Assembly (NCBI GenBank): GCA_030686995.1
Contig: CM060709.1
Span: forward strand, 272,107,913-272,171,912
Direction of reading: 5' to 3'
DNA: 64,000 nucleotides
DNA from: Artemisia argyi
Taxonomy: Eukaryota > Streptophyta > Magnoliopsida > Asterales > Asteraceae
Position numbers and translations under genes: made by a program. Of this stretch, positions 10,851 to 21,879 are shown piece by piece. Below the pieces are notes generated by a model. The model was not told where the DNA came from. It did not search any database and saw only the letters and a program-made list of their open reading frames with translations. The number at the start of each line of letters is the position of its first letter. Position 1 is the first letter of the stretch.

Positions 10851-13080
10851 AGTGATTCCTGAATATCACAAGTGATATTCAGTGATATCCAGAATATCAC
10901 TTGTGATTTTCTGAATATCACTTGTGATATTCTGAATATTACTTGTGATTTTCTTATGTTTTCGTCCGTTTTCATATGTATTCGTCCATTTTCATAGGTA
11001 TTAGTCCATTTTTTTTTACGTTTTCGTCCGTTTTCTTTAGTCTTCGTCTATTTTTATACGTTTTTGAATATCACAATTGATATTCAGAATAACACTTGTG
11101 ATTTTCGGATCAATGGTGATACTCTAAATATCACTTGTGATTTTCTGAATATCTATCACTTGTGATTTTCTGAATATCACTTATGATTTTCTGAATATCA
11201 CTTGTGATTTTAATGTTACAAAACATTTGTTGAAAATCACTTGTCATATTCAGAAAATCACTTATGATTTGTTGAAAACGTATGAAAGTGTAAAACACGT
11301 CTGAAAATGGACGAAGACATATGAAAAATGGACGAATATTACTTATGATATCCAGAATATCATTTGTACTACTCATAGTATCACTTGTGATATTCTGCAT
11401 ATCACAGAAAATCACTTGTGATATTTTTAGAATATCACTTGTGATATTCTGAATATAACTTTTCATGTTTAGAATATCACAGAATATCACTTGTGATATT
11501 TAGAAACATATGAAAATGTCTGGAAATGGCAAAAAACATTTAAAAACGGACGAAAACGAATGAAAAAATGGACGAAAACGTAATAAAATGAACGAAAATG
11601 TATGAAAGTGTAAAAACATGTATGAAAATGTTTGAAAACTAGACGAAAACGAAAGAAAACGGACAAAAATGGACGAAAACGTATGAAAACGTATGAAAAC
11701 GAACGAAAACGTAAGAAAACGAACGAATATGTATGAAAACGAACGAAAACGTATGAAAGCGTAAAAACACGTCTGAAAAAGGACGAATACGTAAGAAAAA
11801 TGTACGAATACTACTTGTGATATCCAGAATATCATTTGTGTAATCATAGTATCACTTGTGATATTCTGCATATCACAGAAAATCACTTATGATATTCAGA
11901 ATATCACTTGTGATATTTTGAATATCACAGAATATCACTTGTGATATTCAGAGTATAACTTGTGATGTTTAGAATATCACATAATATCACTTGTGATATT
12001 CAGAATATAACTTGTGATATTCAGAATATCACTTGCGATATTTAGAAACATATGAAAACGTCTGGAAGTGGGAGAAAACAATTAAAAATGAACGAAAACG
12101 AATGAAAATGTATAAAAACGTATGAACTTATAAAAACATGTATGAAAAGGACAAAAACGTTTGAAAACTGGATGAAAACGAAAGAAAACGGATAAAAACG
12201 TATGAAAATGAACGAAAACGTAAGGAAACGAACGAAAACGTAAGAAAACGAACGAATATGTATGAAAATGGACGAAAACGTATGAAAGCGTAAAAAGACG
12301 TCTGAAAACGTATGAAAAATGGACGAATATTACTTATGATATCCAAAATATCATTTGTGGTACTCATAGTATCATTTGTGATATTCTGCATATCATAGAA
12401 AATCACTTGTGATATTTTTAGAATATCACTTGTGATATTCTGAATATCACAGAATATCACTTGTGATATTCTGAATAAAACTTGTCATGTTTAGAATATC
12501 ACAGAATATCACTTGTGATATTCAGAATATAACTTGTGATATTCAGAAGATCACTTGTGATATTTAGAAACATATGAAAACGTCTGAAAATGGCAAAAAC
12601 ATTTAAAAACGGACGAAAACGGATGAAAAAAATGGACGAAAACGTAATTAAATGAACGAAAATGTATGAAAACGTATGAAAGTATAAAAACATATATGAA
12701 AAGGATAAAAATGTTTGAAAACTAGACGAAAACGAAAGAAAAAGTAAGAAAGCGAACGAATATGTATGAAAACGGACGAAAACGTATAAAAGCATAAAAA
12801 CACATCTGAAAAAGGACGAATACGTAAGAAAAATGGACGAATATTGCTTATGATATCCAGAATATCATTTGTGGTAATCATAGTATCACTTGTGATATTC
12901 TGCATATCACAGAAAATCACTTGTGATATTCTGATATCACTTGTGATATTTTGAATATCACAGAATATCACTTGTGATATTCAGAGTATAACTTGCGATG
13001 TTTAGAATATCACATAATATCACTTGTGATATTCAGAATATTACTTGTGATATTCAGAATATCACTTGCGATATTTAGAA
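10846..13080. repeat. central higher-order repeat with ATATCAC...GTGATAT palindromes
   Basis: A unit of about 520 bp recurs. The marker TAGAAACATATGAAAA starts at 11501, 12043, 12565 and 13076 (spacings 542, 522, 511). Each unit joins a CGAAAACG block to a block of about 20-bp imperfect palindromes AATATCACTTGTGATATT and a recognisable sentence ATCATTTGTGGTACTCATAG-like near 11360, 11835, 12350 and 12865. Confidence 0.8.
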
Positions 13081-13945
13081 ACATATGAAAACGTCTGGAA
13101 ATGAGAGAAAAGAATTGAAAATGAACGAAAACGAATGAAAATGTTTGAAAACGTATGAACTTATAAAAACATGTATGAAAATGACAAAAACGTTTGAAAA
13201 CTGGACGAAAACGAAAGAAAACGGATGAAAACGTATGAAAACGAACGAAAACGTAAGGAAACGAACGAAAACGTAAGAAAACAAACGAATATGTATGAAA
13301 ATGGACGAAAACGTATGAAAGCGTAAAAACACGTCTAAAAACAGACGAAGATGTATGAAAAATGGACGAAAACAAAAGAAAACGGACGAAACGTATTAAA
13401 AAGAACGAAATTGTTTGAATACGGATGAAAATGTATAAAAACGAACGAAAATGTAAGAAAACAGATGAAAACGTATGAAAACAGACGTGAACGGGCAAAA
13501 ACGTAAGAAAGCGGATGAGAAACGTATGAAAATATATGAAAACTGGCGAAAACGTACGAAAATAGACAAAAACGTATGAAAAAGAACGAAAACGTATGAA
13601 AACGAAAAAAACATGTGTTCCGAAAAAAAAACGTTTGTTAGAAAGAAAAAAAAAGACAAAAAAGGGGGAAAAACGTGATTTAGAGAAGAAAAAAAATAGC
13701 GTGAAAAAAGAAAAACAAAAAAATGATAAAGAAAAAAACAAAAAAAACAAAAAAAGATGAAAAAAATATTCGTGAAAAAAAAAAAAAAAAAAAAAAGTAG
13801 CGTGAAAAAGAAAGACAAAAAATGATAAAGAAAAAAAAACAAAACAGAAGAAAAAAAATATGCGTGAGAAAAAAAACAAAAAGAGGGAAAGAAAAAAAAA
13901 AAGAATAATAAAAAAGACAAAGAAAAAGGAAAGAAAAAAAACATG
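13081..13945 (-). repeat. right arm: inverse of the left-arm array
   Basis: Runs of CGAAAACGTATGAAAACGGA-type units (13081-13610) then A-rich sequence with GTGAAAAAAG words (13610-13940), the inverted counterpart of 9940-10850. A 289-codon and a 182-codon frame on the minus strand here are Phe-rich artefacts of the repeat. Confidence 0.85.
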
Positions 13946-14064
13946 GACTTAGGTTTTCATAATTAATCTTAGGTTTATCCCAACCATTAGATCAAACTAG
14001 ATGAATGGTGAGGATTTGTCCATTGGTATGCACCAAAATAAGGGTATCCAAAATAAAGTGCCTC

Positions 14065-14442
14065 TATTATTGAGTTATAATTCTTTTTCCTAGTATGTTG
14101 GCATTTTTCTTGATAAATTCATTGTTTACAAAAACTTCAAAAAGTCGAGTATAACAAATTTACTGGCGGATATTAGACTGTTTGATATTAAGCGATATCA
14201 AGGACTTTTTTAGAGTATTCACATCAAACACTACAAAAAAAAGTCATTTCGTCACATAATAAAAAGTGTCGCCTAAATATTTCACTTTATATAAATATAC
14301 CTCATAATATATTCTAACCAATAAAAAAAAAATAATGTTCGGTGGTCTGCACCACCATATTACAAACTTTTACCTTTGACACACGGTTGAGAACATGTGT
14401 TAAAGGGATGGCACGTGAAAGTGGAGGTGGTGGCGGTAGACT
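14065..14442. other. intergenic; CACTA-like end fragment
   Basis: CACTACAAAAAAAAGTC at about 14229 resembles the terminus of CACTA transposons, followed by GTGTCGCC. The other end is not seen. No gene. Confidence 0.3.
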
Positions 14443-15357
14443 GTTGGTCCCGTTTACTAAGTTAATAATTAACTAAAGAGTTAACCTAACCAAGTTTCAT
14501 GGCTTTTTAGCTCAGTTATAAAAGATTAGCAACAAAGATAAACGTAAAGAAAAGAGACACAATATTTTCAACGTTTAATTCTTATTAGAAGTTGAAAAAG
14601 AATTATACCCAAGTGTTTGCGGAATAACACTTGGAATTGAAATAACAAGTATGGTATGGACTCCTCACTAAACTCAAACAAAGTTGAGTGACAACTAAAA
14701 GGTCACACTGAGCTATCTCAGGGACTGCGTTGTTCTTTGGAGGAGTAAAAATGGTTTGTGAATGCTTAGCAGTAAATGCACAAACTTGTCAACTTTTACT
14801 CCTCACTTATGCTACCTATTTATACACAAGTAAATTACAACGTTACTGATAAAGACAAAAAAATGACCTAATTTGTAGAGAAAAAATACTTACATATTTT
14901 GTCTCTATTACAATAGACTATATTGGGTAAAAGACAATGTGCCTTTCTGATGCACAGTGATGACCCCATCTTGACGTTATGCCATCCAGGGAAAGTTTGA
15001 CTTCAGGTTGATAAGGACAACTGTTGATGCGTTCAAACTTTCACGCCTTGTCCCGCCCATACTTCAGTCTTCAGGTCTTCAGTCTTCAGTACTTCATTAG
15101 TTGTTGAGGAGTCTTGGGGGTTCAGTGAGTTATTGTCATCCTCACTGAACCCATCACCTTCTTATTGGCTTAGATGACACTCACTGAGTTCCGCCTCACT
15201 GAATGGTGAACCTTTCTTCATAGACTCGTTCTAAGCATCCTGAAGATGACTCACTGAGATACAGTTCACTCAGTGACTTGTATGTGTTTACGACACTTAG
15301 GTTATTTTATGTTCAAATCCTAGTTGGAAGCGGATTGGGGAATTCAGTGACCAAACA
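14443..15357 (-). repeat. 3' LTR of the 15.6-kb Copia element
   Basis: 915 bp, TG...CA, near-identical to 29122-30039. It contains many TCAGT and CACTGA words. The stretch 15358-15554 between it and the extra frame holds the polypurine tract and no gene. Confidence 0.93.
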
Positions 15358-15372
15358 GTCTCCCCCTATTTG
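15358..15372 (-). other. polypurine tract
   Basis: On the minus strand AAATAGGGGGAGAC abuts the 3' LTR, the expected primer for plus-strand DNA synthesis. Confidence 0.8.
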
Positions 15373-15554
15373 GATATACAAATAGCCTAAATGTCTCATG
15401 ATTCAGTGTGAGTTGGCATGGGTCTTCATCTCTCATTGAGTGTTAATGTAATTAGAGTAGGACACTGATAACTTAAAAGAACTTCAATGTTTATTAATAG
15501 CTATTACAGATCCTACTGATAATACAAAAACAAAAAAGATAGTTGGTTGCAGAT

Positions 15555-16901
15555 TCAGATATTTAGTTGATAACCAAGAGCATCAAGCTTTGCCTTCTTA
15601 GATCTCAGGAGGTGTTTCTCAAGGTGCTCCTCAATCTTAGCTTTAAGGTCCTGGCTGAACCTTACGTTTTCAGCACACCTAATAGGAGAAGCCAGCATCA
15701 GGTACACAACCATCGCCTTAATCTCTACCCTGTCAATGTCTGACCATCTTTGGAAAGCAGGGTTTCCATACTCATCAGTAAAGCACAGACCTCTTTCAGG
15801 GACTTCAAACACCACATTGTCCATAAAGGTGATTCCTTTAGGAAGAGACCTGTCACAATCCAATCCTGGGACCTTGATCTCATGCTCTAACTCAATTTGC
15901 TTCCTCTTCCTTTTGGAGGCCTTTGGTGGAGCAGTTTGAGTAGATGGAGCTGGAAGCATAGAGGGAATGCCAAGAGCTTCAGGCATGTTCATCAGTCTTT
16001 CATACCTTAGCTTCAATGATTTCAGGAGACTAGGCACCACCACGTTCTGCTTCTTGGAGATGATTGGTCGGAGCTCATCCAGCTCAGAGATACCAAAATC
16101 AACGAACCTGAATGGATCATGGATGTCCATTATTCTTTGATCTGGTCCCCTGAAGACAGTGACAACTGCAGGCTTGGTGTTGCGATGGATTTGGATGTCA
16201 GTGGTGGTTTCGGGTTTCAGTCTTTTTTTCATCACCCATGTGTACCTTTCAGTCCCGGTCTTTCTGATCTTAGCGTCCTTCCTGAGCTTTTCCTTTCTTT
16301 GCTTTTTCAGGGCGCTCATCTCTTCTTCCTGAGCCTTTTTGAAGGCAGCTCCAGCTTGCTCAGTGGCCAGTTCCTCAGTTGCCAAACCGATCTTGTCAGC
16401 CTCTTCATGAACAACCTTTATGAGTTCAGGTTTGCTCATCCTTTCTTCAACAGCTACCATTTTTAGTATCTCATTTCTCTCCAAATAGGCCTGAATTTGA
16501 GCATTAGTGAGGTCATGGACTACCCCATTGATCTCAAATGGAACTGTGAGTGGTTCATCAGGATCATGTCTGACAATGGTAGAGGCAGGCTTCAGCACTA
16601 TTTCAGGTTCAGGTGTTGTAGCAATGCATTTGCCTTTGTCCTGCTGACGAGATGAAGAGACTGTTTCTTCTTGTGGTTGAGCTGATGAGATAGGAGTGGC
16701 CTCAGTGACATGCTCCCCCTCAGTGTGAGAGGGTTGTCCTCTTGAAGCAACATCGGTAGCTTCCTCTTGTGCATCAGTATGAGGGGCATCAGTGACATTC
16801 TCCCCCTCAACTGTTGTCGGAGCTGCAGTGATGGCAAGAGTTGGAGTGACTGATGCAGAGGTAGAGGAACCCTTGAAGGCCTGATAGATCTCAGTCATCA
16901 T
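15555..16901 (-). pseudogene. C-terminal part of extra retrotransposon frame (448 codons open)
   Basis: The longest open piece of a frame lying between RNase H and the 3' LTR, in the sense direction. The N-terminal 120 residues are Thr/Glu/Ala-rich. Residues about 120-250 are charged and probably helical (NGVVHDLTNAQIQAYLERNE). A more ordered part follows, with motifs RLKPETTTDIQIH, DFGISELDELRPII and FTDEYGNPAFQRWSDID, and a basic tract KASKRKRKQ that could be a nuclear localisation signal. I recognise this as a protein type often predicted next to Copia pol in Asteraceae genomes; its function is unknown to me. The upstream reading continues in the same frame past a TAG near 16960, so the listed Met is probably internal. 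Confidence 0.65.
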
Positions 16902-16958
16902 GGACTTGATGTCTGAGGTGTCCTTCTGAATTGTTGATACTTTGGCTTCAAGGGACGC

Positions 16959-17282
16959 CTAAGCATTCTCCATTGCTGTCAAACGAGAACCAAAACTCCA
17001 AGCAATAGAGGCTGACTTTTGAGACTGACCTGCCACTAAGAGATCCAAGGCAGCAAGGGAGGTTTTGACTGACTCCACGGAGCTACTGAGAGCCTGAAGA
17101 TTGAAGGACTTCAGCAGGTTGAGTAGCTCAGTGAGATTCACTGAATTGAGCTGATAGGTCTCTGATGCCTGAAGAAGCTTCCTGGTGAGTTCAGGATCAT
17201 CCTTAACTGAATCTTGAATGAACTGAACCCCTGTATTTAGCTTGGTGAGGGATTCAAGGAACTTGTTAAGGTGGGAGACCAT
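16959..17282 (-). pseudogene. extra retrotransposon frame, helical middle segment
   Basis: A 107-codon piece in the same frame as 15555-16901 and 17316-18026, separated from each by a stop (ENA-stop-ASLEAK and DDVR-stop-QNAS). Rich in Leu, Ser and Thr with heptad-like spacing (LNKFLESLTKL, LLNLLKSFNL), so probably a coiled coil. The stops look like later mutations in a once continuous frame. Confidence 0.55.
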
Positions 17283-17315
17283 CTGTGTCAGGGAGAAGGA
17301 AACTGAGGCATTTTG

Positions 17316-18026
17316 TTACCTGACATCGTCATTAAATTCTTCAACAGCATCTTTGAGGTTGAAGTAATGAACCGCCTGCTCAGTGTGCATGTCAAAAACC
17401 TGATCAGTGAGTCCCTTGAATAAGGCATTGGTTGCCCTCTTGATGAACTTTGTAAAGAACTTCCCAGTGAGAGGAGCTTGATCATCTCCTAAGGATTCTG
17501 ATTGGGGTTCAGCAGCTTCATGGTCAGAGGATTGAGGAGACTGAGAGATTTGTTCTGGGACTGTCTCCTCAACCACCATATCATCTCCGGCTTCAAAAAC
17601 CTCCTCATCATTGTGGAAGTCATCATATGAGAATAAGGCTGCCTGAACATCAGCCATTGACTGAATCTGCAAAAGGAGGTTATCCAGCTCCTCTTCATAA
17701 GAAGACTTACCTTCGTTGTGGCCAGGTCCTGACCCCTCTAATCCAGTAGACTGGGTTTTATCTACCTGGTCCATAGAGCCAGTTCCCAAGTTGTGGGCAC
17801 CTCCAGGAGTGGGTTTGGGTTCCATATCAGCGGGTGGCCTTTTTCCCTCTGAATCTTTGTCCCCCATGACCCCTTCAGACACTGATGGGTATTTCCCAGT
17901 GTCATCCTTAGGAATCGTGATTGTTGTGTCCCTATCAGCGGGTTGTTTGAGTCCCTTTGAATCTTTGGGAAGAGTTGTTGTGCCCTCAGACAAAAGCTTT
18001 GATTTGCGAATATCCTCATTAGGCAC
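17316..18026 (-). pseudogene. extra retrotransposon frame, disordered segment
   Basis: A 236-codon piece rich in Ser, Pro, Asp and Glu (EGKRPPADMEPKPTPGG, EELDNLLLQIQSM), ending in a more hydrophobic stretch around FTKFIKRATNALFKGLTDQV. It overlaps the preceding piece (18019 onward) in another frame, which indicates a one-base indel near 18030-18060. No catalytic motif seen. Confidence 0.55.
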
Positions 18027-18381
18027 CTGAGTGGGTTTTCCCCCTTTCCAACAGGCTTGCGCTGGCCTTTTGAAGATTTAAGGGCGTTCCCTGATGCTTG
18101 GGTTGTGATTTACCCAAGCCTTTAGCAGGATGTGAAGTGGTATGGGTCCCCTTCTCAGTGGAGTAGTGCTGCCCCACCGAGGATTTAGGACCCTTTGCTC
18201 CCTGAGACCCTGGTTGTGATTTGCCAGAGCCTTTAGCAGGATGTAGAGGTTTGGTTGATTCCAACTCCACTGACTTGTTTACGTTAGCAGAGCCTTTGGG
18301 AATGGGTTTGCCCGAGGACACTGAGTGTGATGTCTCAGTGCCCTCCGTTGGCCTTTGTTTTGGGGTCAATGATTCGGTTAT
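18019..18381 (-). pseudogene. extra retrotransposon frame, segment left of the nested insert
   Basis: Ser/Pro/Lys-rich sequence with an imperfect internal repeat: HPAKGSGKSQPGSQG and HPAKGLGKSQPKHQG, 39 residues apart. Its frame is the same as that of 21366-21879 across the nested LTR element. The longer frame extending to 18501 is an artefact of reading into the insert. Confidence 0.55.
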
Positions 18382-18386
18382 GATCC

Positions 18387-18798
18387 TGTTGGGATTTATA
18401 CTTGAGTTGATATTGACAAAATATGAAAGATGAAGGACTAAAGAAGATAAAATGAAGAATGCAAAAGACAAGGGACTTGCTTTACAAAGAAGATATTTCA
18501 ATATAGGCCTTCATAGTATTTTTGTAAACCCTAATCCTCTAGTATATAAAGAGGACATGGGTCATTAGGTTTTGTGTGCACAAAGTAAAGATGTAGTCGA
18601 CTAAAGGAGTGTGTGTGTGTGTCTAGGCGTCAAGTTCCTACAATGGACGCCTAGGGTTTGTAATAGTTGGTAGAGATAATGACAAGAAACCTTGTTCAAT
18701 AACAATGATGTTTTACTTATTCCGCTATGCATCTTATTATCTTTGTTATTGTTTAACCCTAGTGCTCAAACGATCCATGGAGTCTAACAAACTCAACA
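18387..18798 (+). repeat. left (5') LTR of the nested element
   Basis: Starts TGTTGGGATT. The exact end is either CTAACA at 18788, matching the right LTR end, or CTCAACA at 18798, nearer the primer-binding site. It is clearly diverged from the right LTR, including about 100 bp of net length difference. Confidence 0.75.
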
Positions 18799-20851
18799 AT
18801 TGGCATCGGAGACAGGTTAGCTCGTTACCTAGGGATTTACAAGGTTTGGTGATGAATCTGTTTTGAAGATGATTTACTGTCGAAGAATTTTTTTTTAGTA
18901 TCGACCTTTAAGGGTTTCTGTTTGACGAGTAGAGATATTGTCATAAGTTGTCGACAATTACAACCTCAAACAATTAATTGAAGATTTTTGTGGGGTCTGG
19001 TTATTAAATTGGTCCAACGAGACAAGGAGCCAATTGTCTATCATGAAGATTTGATAGGAGATATTAACAAAGGTCAAAGGGGAATGTGAACTACATTAAT
19101 TACCTCGTACTTATTGGATAAAGGATCAATGCTATAATGTGTGAAGAAGTGAAGTTGTCGTCTGGTGTAAGGTTGTCGTTTATTGGATTTATTGAGCTTT
19201 AAACCTCGTACTAGTCAATTAACAATCTGTCACATAATTATTATGTTCACATCATGGGTCGGTATTGATTATTTGATTATTTTACTCCATCAATCTTTAT
19301 CTATTTAAGGTTTGTTCTATTGTTGCAAATTGATGGGATGAATAGATTAGTTGCATGGTTGCACCTTTATACCTCGTACTGAATTTCATTAAATAGTGGT
19401 CGGTTAAGAGTATTTAATTCAAGGATAAATTGGTGTTGATATCTCTTGTTCGCTGTATGCAAGGTTGTCGTAGTATGCAAGTGTATCAATTTTCACGAAG
19501 GGCTATTTGATATTGATTACTTTATTGGCCGATTGATACAAAAGAGAATTTGTCGTCTTACACATAAATTGGTCAATTAGAGGATTATTTTATTTGGGAT
19601 TATGTTGGTGTCGGTATAGGGTATTATTTTGATACCGATTGGTCTTCAATGCAAGAGGTATAGCAAGTGGAACAGTTTGACGATTTTTGGTGCAACGGAG
19701 CTGTTATAGATTATTTCTACTGCTACGCTTGGATACTACTGCTAAGCTTTGAGTTTCTACTGCTGCCTTTATTTTTCTACTGCTCGTTATAATGGTTTCT
19801 GCTACCGAGATAAATTTTTCTGCTGCTGCGCTTAAAGATATATTGTTTCTACTGCTTGTATTATTCGATATTGGTCAGCAAATGGATTTTGGTTATCGGG
19901 TAAAGTTTGAGAGATGTTGGACGACACACACATGGATTATTGGTTCACACACACAGAAAGATTTTGGTTTATTTTGTTCTTAAAGGTTTAAAAGGCTCGT
20001 ATTTGTTCGAATCGGATTAATTGATTACGAAGAAGATTGATTATCACTTATTTGATGTTGTAGTTGAGTTTCACAAGTTTGTGTTCTTATCATATCTTAA
20101 ACGGCTGACAACGTTTAAAGATAACTTGTTCGTGCTTTAATGGTGTGACGAAGACTTGTCAAATCTAGTTTTCATAGGTCAAGGGGAGGATGGACGAAGA
20201 CCTAGTTAACTATCACTTGAAGGAGTTACCTTATTGTGCTCCGTGTCTCATTGAAGATGAGGATTTTTTCAAGAGATTGCGGTCTACTTATATATTTTGT
20301 TTTGGGTATAAGTTCAAAGTCACGTGGTTAGTACAAGACATAAGACACAAGTTTGGGTTGTTCTACTTCAGCATCAAGTTGGTAATACTTAGTTTTCTTC
20401 ATCAGTAATCATTACATAGAGTCTACATTTAAGAAATGGTTAACATATGGGTTTCAGGGGAAGCTTATTGTTAAAATGATTAATCATTTATATGCTACAT
20501 CGAGGTGAAGGTTTTTGCTATTTCTAGTTGCTATTACTACTACTGGTTTTGATTTCTACTCTTTCAAGTACATTTATAGATGCGGAAAACTTAATGGTGG
20601 GTGACTTTCAAACATTGGAAAGATGGATTGGTCGTATAATATTGATTCGTGGTTGTGAAGATCAAGGTTGCTTACACTTGTCCCATATTTAATGATGACA
20701 AAAAGGGGAAGAAAATTTAAATTGAAGCTGCAACTTGAAGATCCTTGGTGATATAGCATGGTTTAAGGGGAAGTTCGTTTATCTTTCATATATATTAGCT
20801 TCAGGGGAAGTTCGTGATTACTTAGTTTTGTCATATCAACTAGGGGAAGAT

Positions 20852-21360
20852 TGTTGGGATTTATACTTGAGTTGATATTGACAAAATATGAAAGATGAAG
20901 GAATAAAGAAGATAAAGTGAAGAATGCAAAAGACAAGGGACTTGCTTTACAAAGAAGATATGTCAATATAGTCCTTCGTAGTATTCTTGTAACCCTAATT
21001 CTCTATTATATAAAGAGAATACAGGGAATAGGTTTTATTCATGTGTGTCACAATGTAAACCTAGAAAGGTGTGTGTGTGTAGATACGTTTTATGGGAAAA
21101 CGTCTAGGGTGATTAGTGTTAAGCCTCAACGATCTTAGATCGCTGTTAGAGTGTAACCGTGCTACACTTGATCACGTAGCATTGGGGCTTTGGTGTATGT
21201 TAGAGTAGAGATGATGACGAGAAACCTTGTTTATAATATTGTTCTTATTCCGCTATGTTTTATCATGTGAACATTATTATTCCTAGATTAAGACTTAATC
21301 AGTCTTGAGCCAAAACGGTCCTAGAAACTATCTTCTTTATGGCGTTATTAGTTTCTAACA
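20852..21360 (+). repeat. right (3') LTR of the nested element
   Basis: Starts TGTTGGGATT and ends TTTCTAACA directly before the TSD. Contains TATATAAAGAG at about 21005, a TATA-like box in the position expected for an LTR promoter. Confidence 0.8.
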
Positions 21361-21365
21361 GATCC

Positions 21366-21879
21366 TGAGGGTGTCAGCAGTCAGGGTCTGTTGTTGTTGC
21401 CCCCTTGTGTCAGGCTTGGGGACAAAGGTCTCAGTGGCGAGTGACTTGGGTTGAGCTACCTTCCTGGACCCCTGTCCCTTCTTCCTCTTCACCTTCTTGG
21501 TGGGAGAGGGAACTAGTGAGATCTTGTTGTTACCCTGGATAGCAGTAAGCATATACGTGGTCAGGGCGACAGGTGTAACCTCAGCAGGGTCACGAGAATA
21601 ATTAGCCTTATGTAAGATATCAGGCTCAAAGCCTACTGCATCAGGCTTAACATACTCGGACCCCAGCAAGTCTTGCAGGGCGCAGGAAATGAATCTAGGG
21701 TATGACATAAGTTTTTGCCTAGACTTCCCACTCAACTTTGCAATGAGGTCCCTGAAGATAATTTCTCCAAGGTCAATTTTTGTACCCTCTATGAGACAAT
21801 ACACTATCATTGCTTGAGTAGTGTTTAGTTGCTCAGTGGAGGATTTATTTCCCCCAAGGACCTGAATGACAAAGGTCAT
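21366..21879 (-). pseudogene. extra retrotransposon frame, second N-terminal segment
   Basis: Begins in the overlap TGATG with the stop of 21879-22379 and reads MTFVIQVLGGNKSSTEQLNT. The text is ordered and hydrophobic at first (QAMIVYCLIEGTKIDLGEII, FRDLIAKL) and then basic (SPTKKVKRKKGQGSRK). The overlap reflects a one-base frame change, so this and the upstream piece were probably one protein. Confidence 0.6.

Larger units (their letters stand above)
9807..14064. mobile_element. 4.3-kb foldback (Mutator-like, non-coding) element
   Basis: TATTATTGAG stands on both sides (9797-9806 and 14065-14074), a 10-bp TSD. Outer arms are inverted: the left reads GCATACCCTTATTTTGGTGC then ACCTAAGTCCATG near 9930, and the right holds their complements (ACATGGACTTAGGT at 13940, GTGCACC-type sequence near 14030). 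Inside, the left arm is T-rich with CGTTTTCATACGTTTTCGTC repeats and the right arm is the inverse A-rich form; the centre mixes both with a palindromic ATATCACTTGTGATAT repeat. There is no transposase-like frame. All long frames here are Phe/Arg or Lys-rich translations of the repeats. The TSD length fits the Mutator superfamily, but no known family was recognised. Confidence 0.75.
18387..21360 (+). mobile_element. nested non-coding LTR retrotransposon, 5-bp TSD
   Basis: GATCC stands at 18382-18386 and 21361-21365. Both LTRs begin TGTTGGGATTTATACTTGAG. The left one is about 400 bp (to about 18788-18798), the right one 509 bp (20852-21360). TTGGCATCGGAGAC follows the left LTR as a diverged tRNA-Met primer-binding site and TAGGGGAAGA precedes the right LTR as polypurine tract, so it points right. 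The 2.05-kb interior has no gag or pol; it has many CTACTGCT/CTGCTGC words at 19690-19860. It is a LARD-type or decayed non-autonomous element. Confidence 0.88.

Noticed and set aside
9987..10862. 291-codon Phe/Val/Arg-rich frame
   Set aside because: It translates a TTTTCGT-type tandem repeat; overlapping frames are equally open and equally Phe-rich. No membrane protein is implied.
10846..13080. CRISPR-like array of repeated palindromes
   Set aside because: Repeats are degenerate, abutting and unevenly spaced with no unique spacers, and the host is a plant.
13010..13944. 289- and 182-codon Phe-rich minus-strand frames
   Set aside because: Same repeat read from the other arm; two frames open together over low-complexity sequence.
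15736..18030. plus-strand frames over the extra Copia frame
   Set aside because: Shadows of the minus-strand coding sequence, opposite to gag-pol, with no recognisable motif.
18019..18501. 160-codon frame reading into an apparent hydrophobic N-terminus (signal peptide-like)
   Set aside because: The hydrophobic part (18387-18501) is the LTR of the nested element; the same LTR sequence gives it again at 20763-20966.
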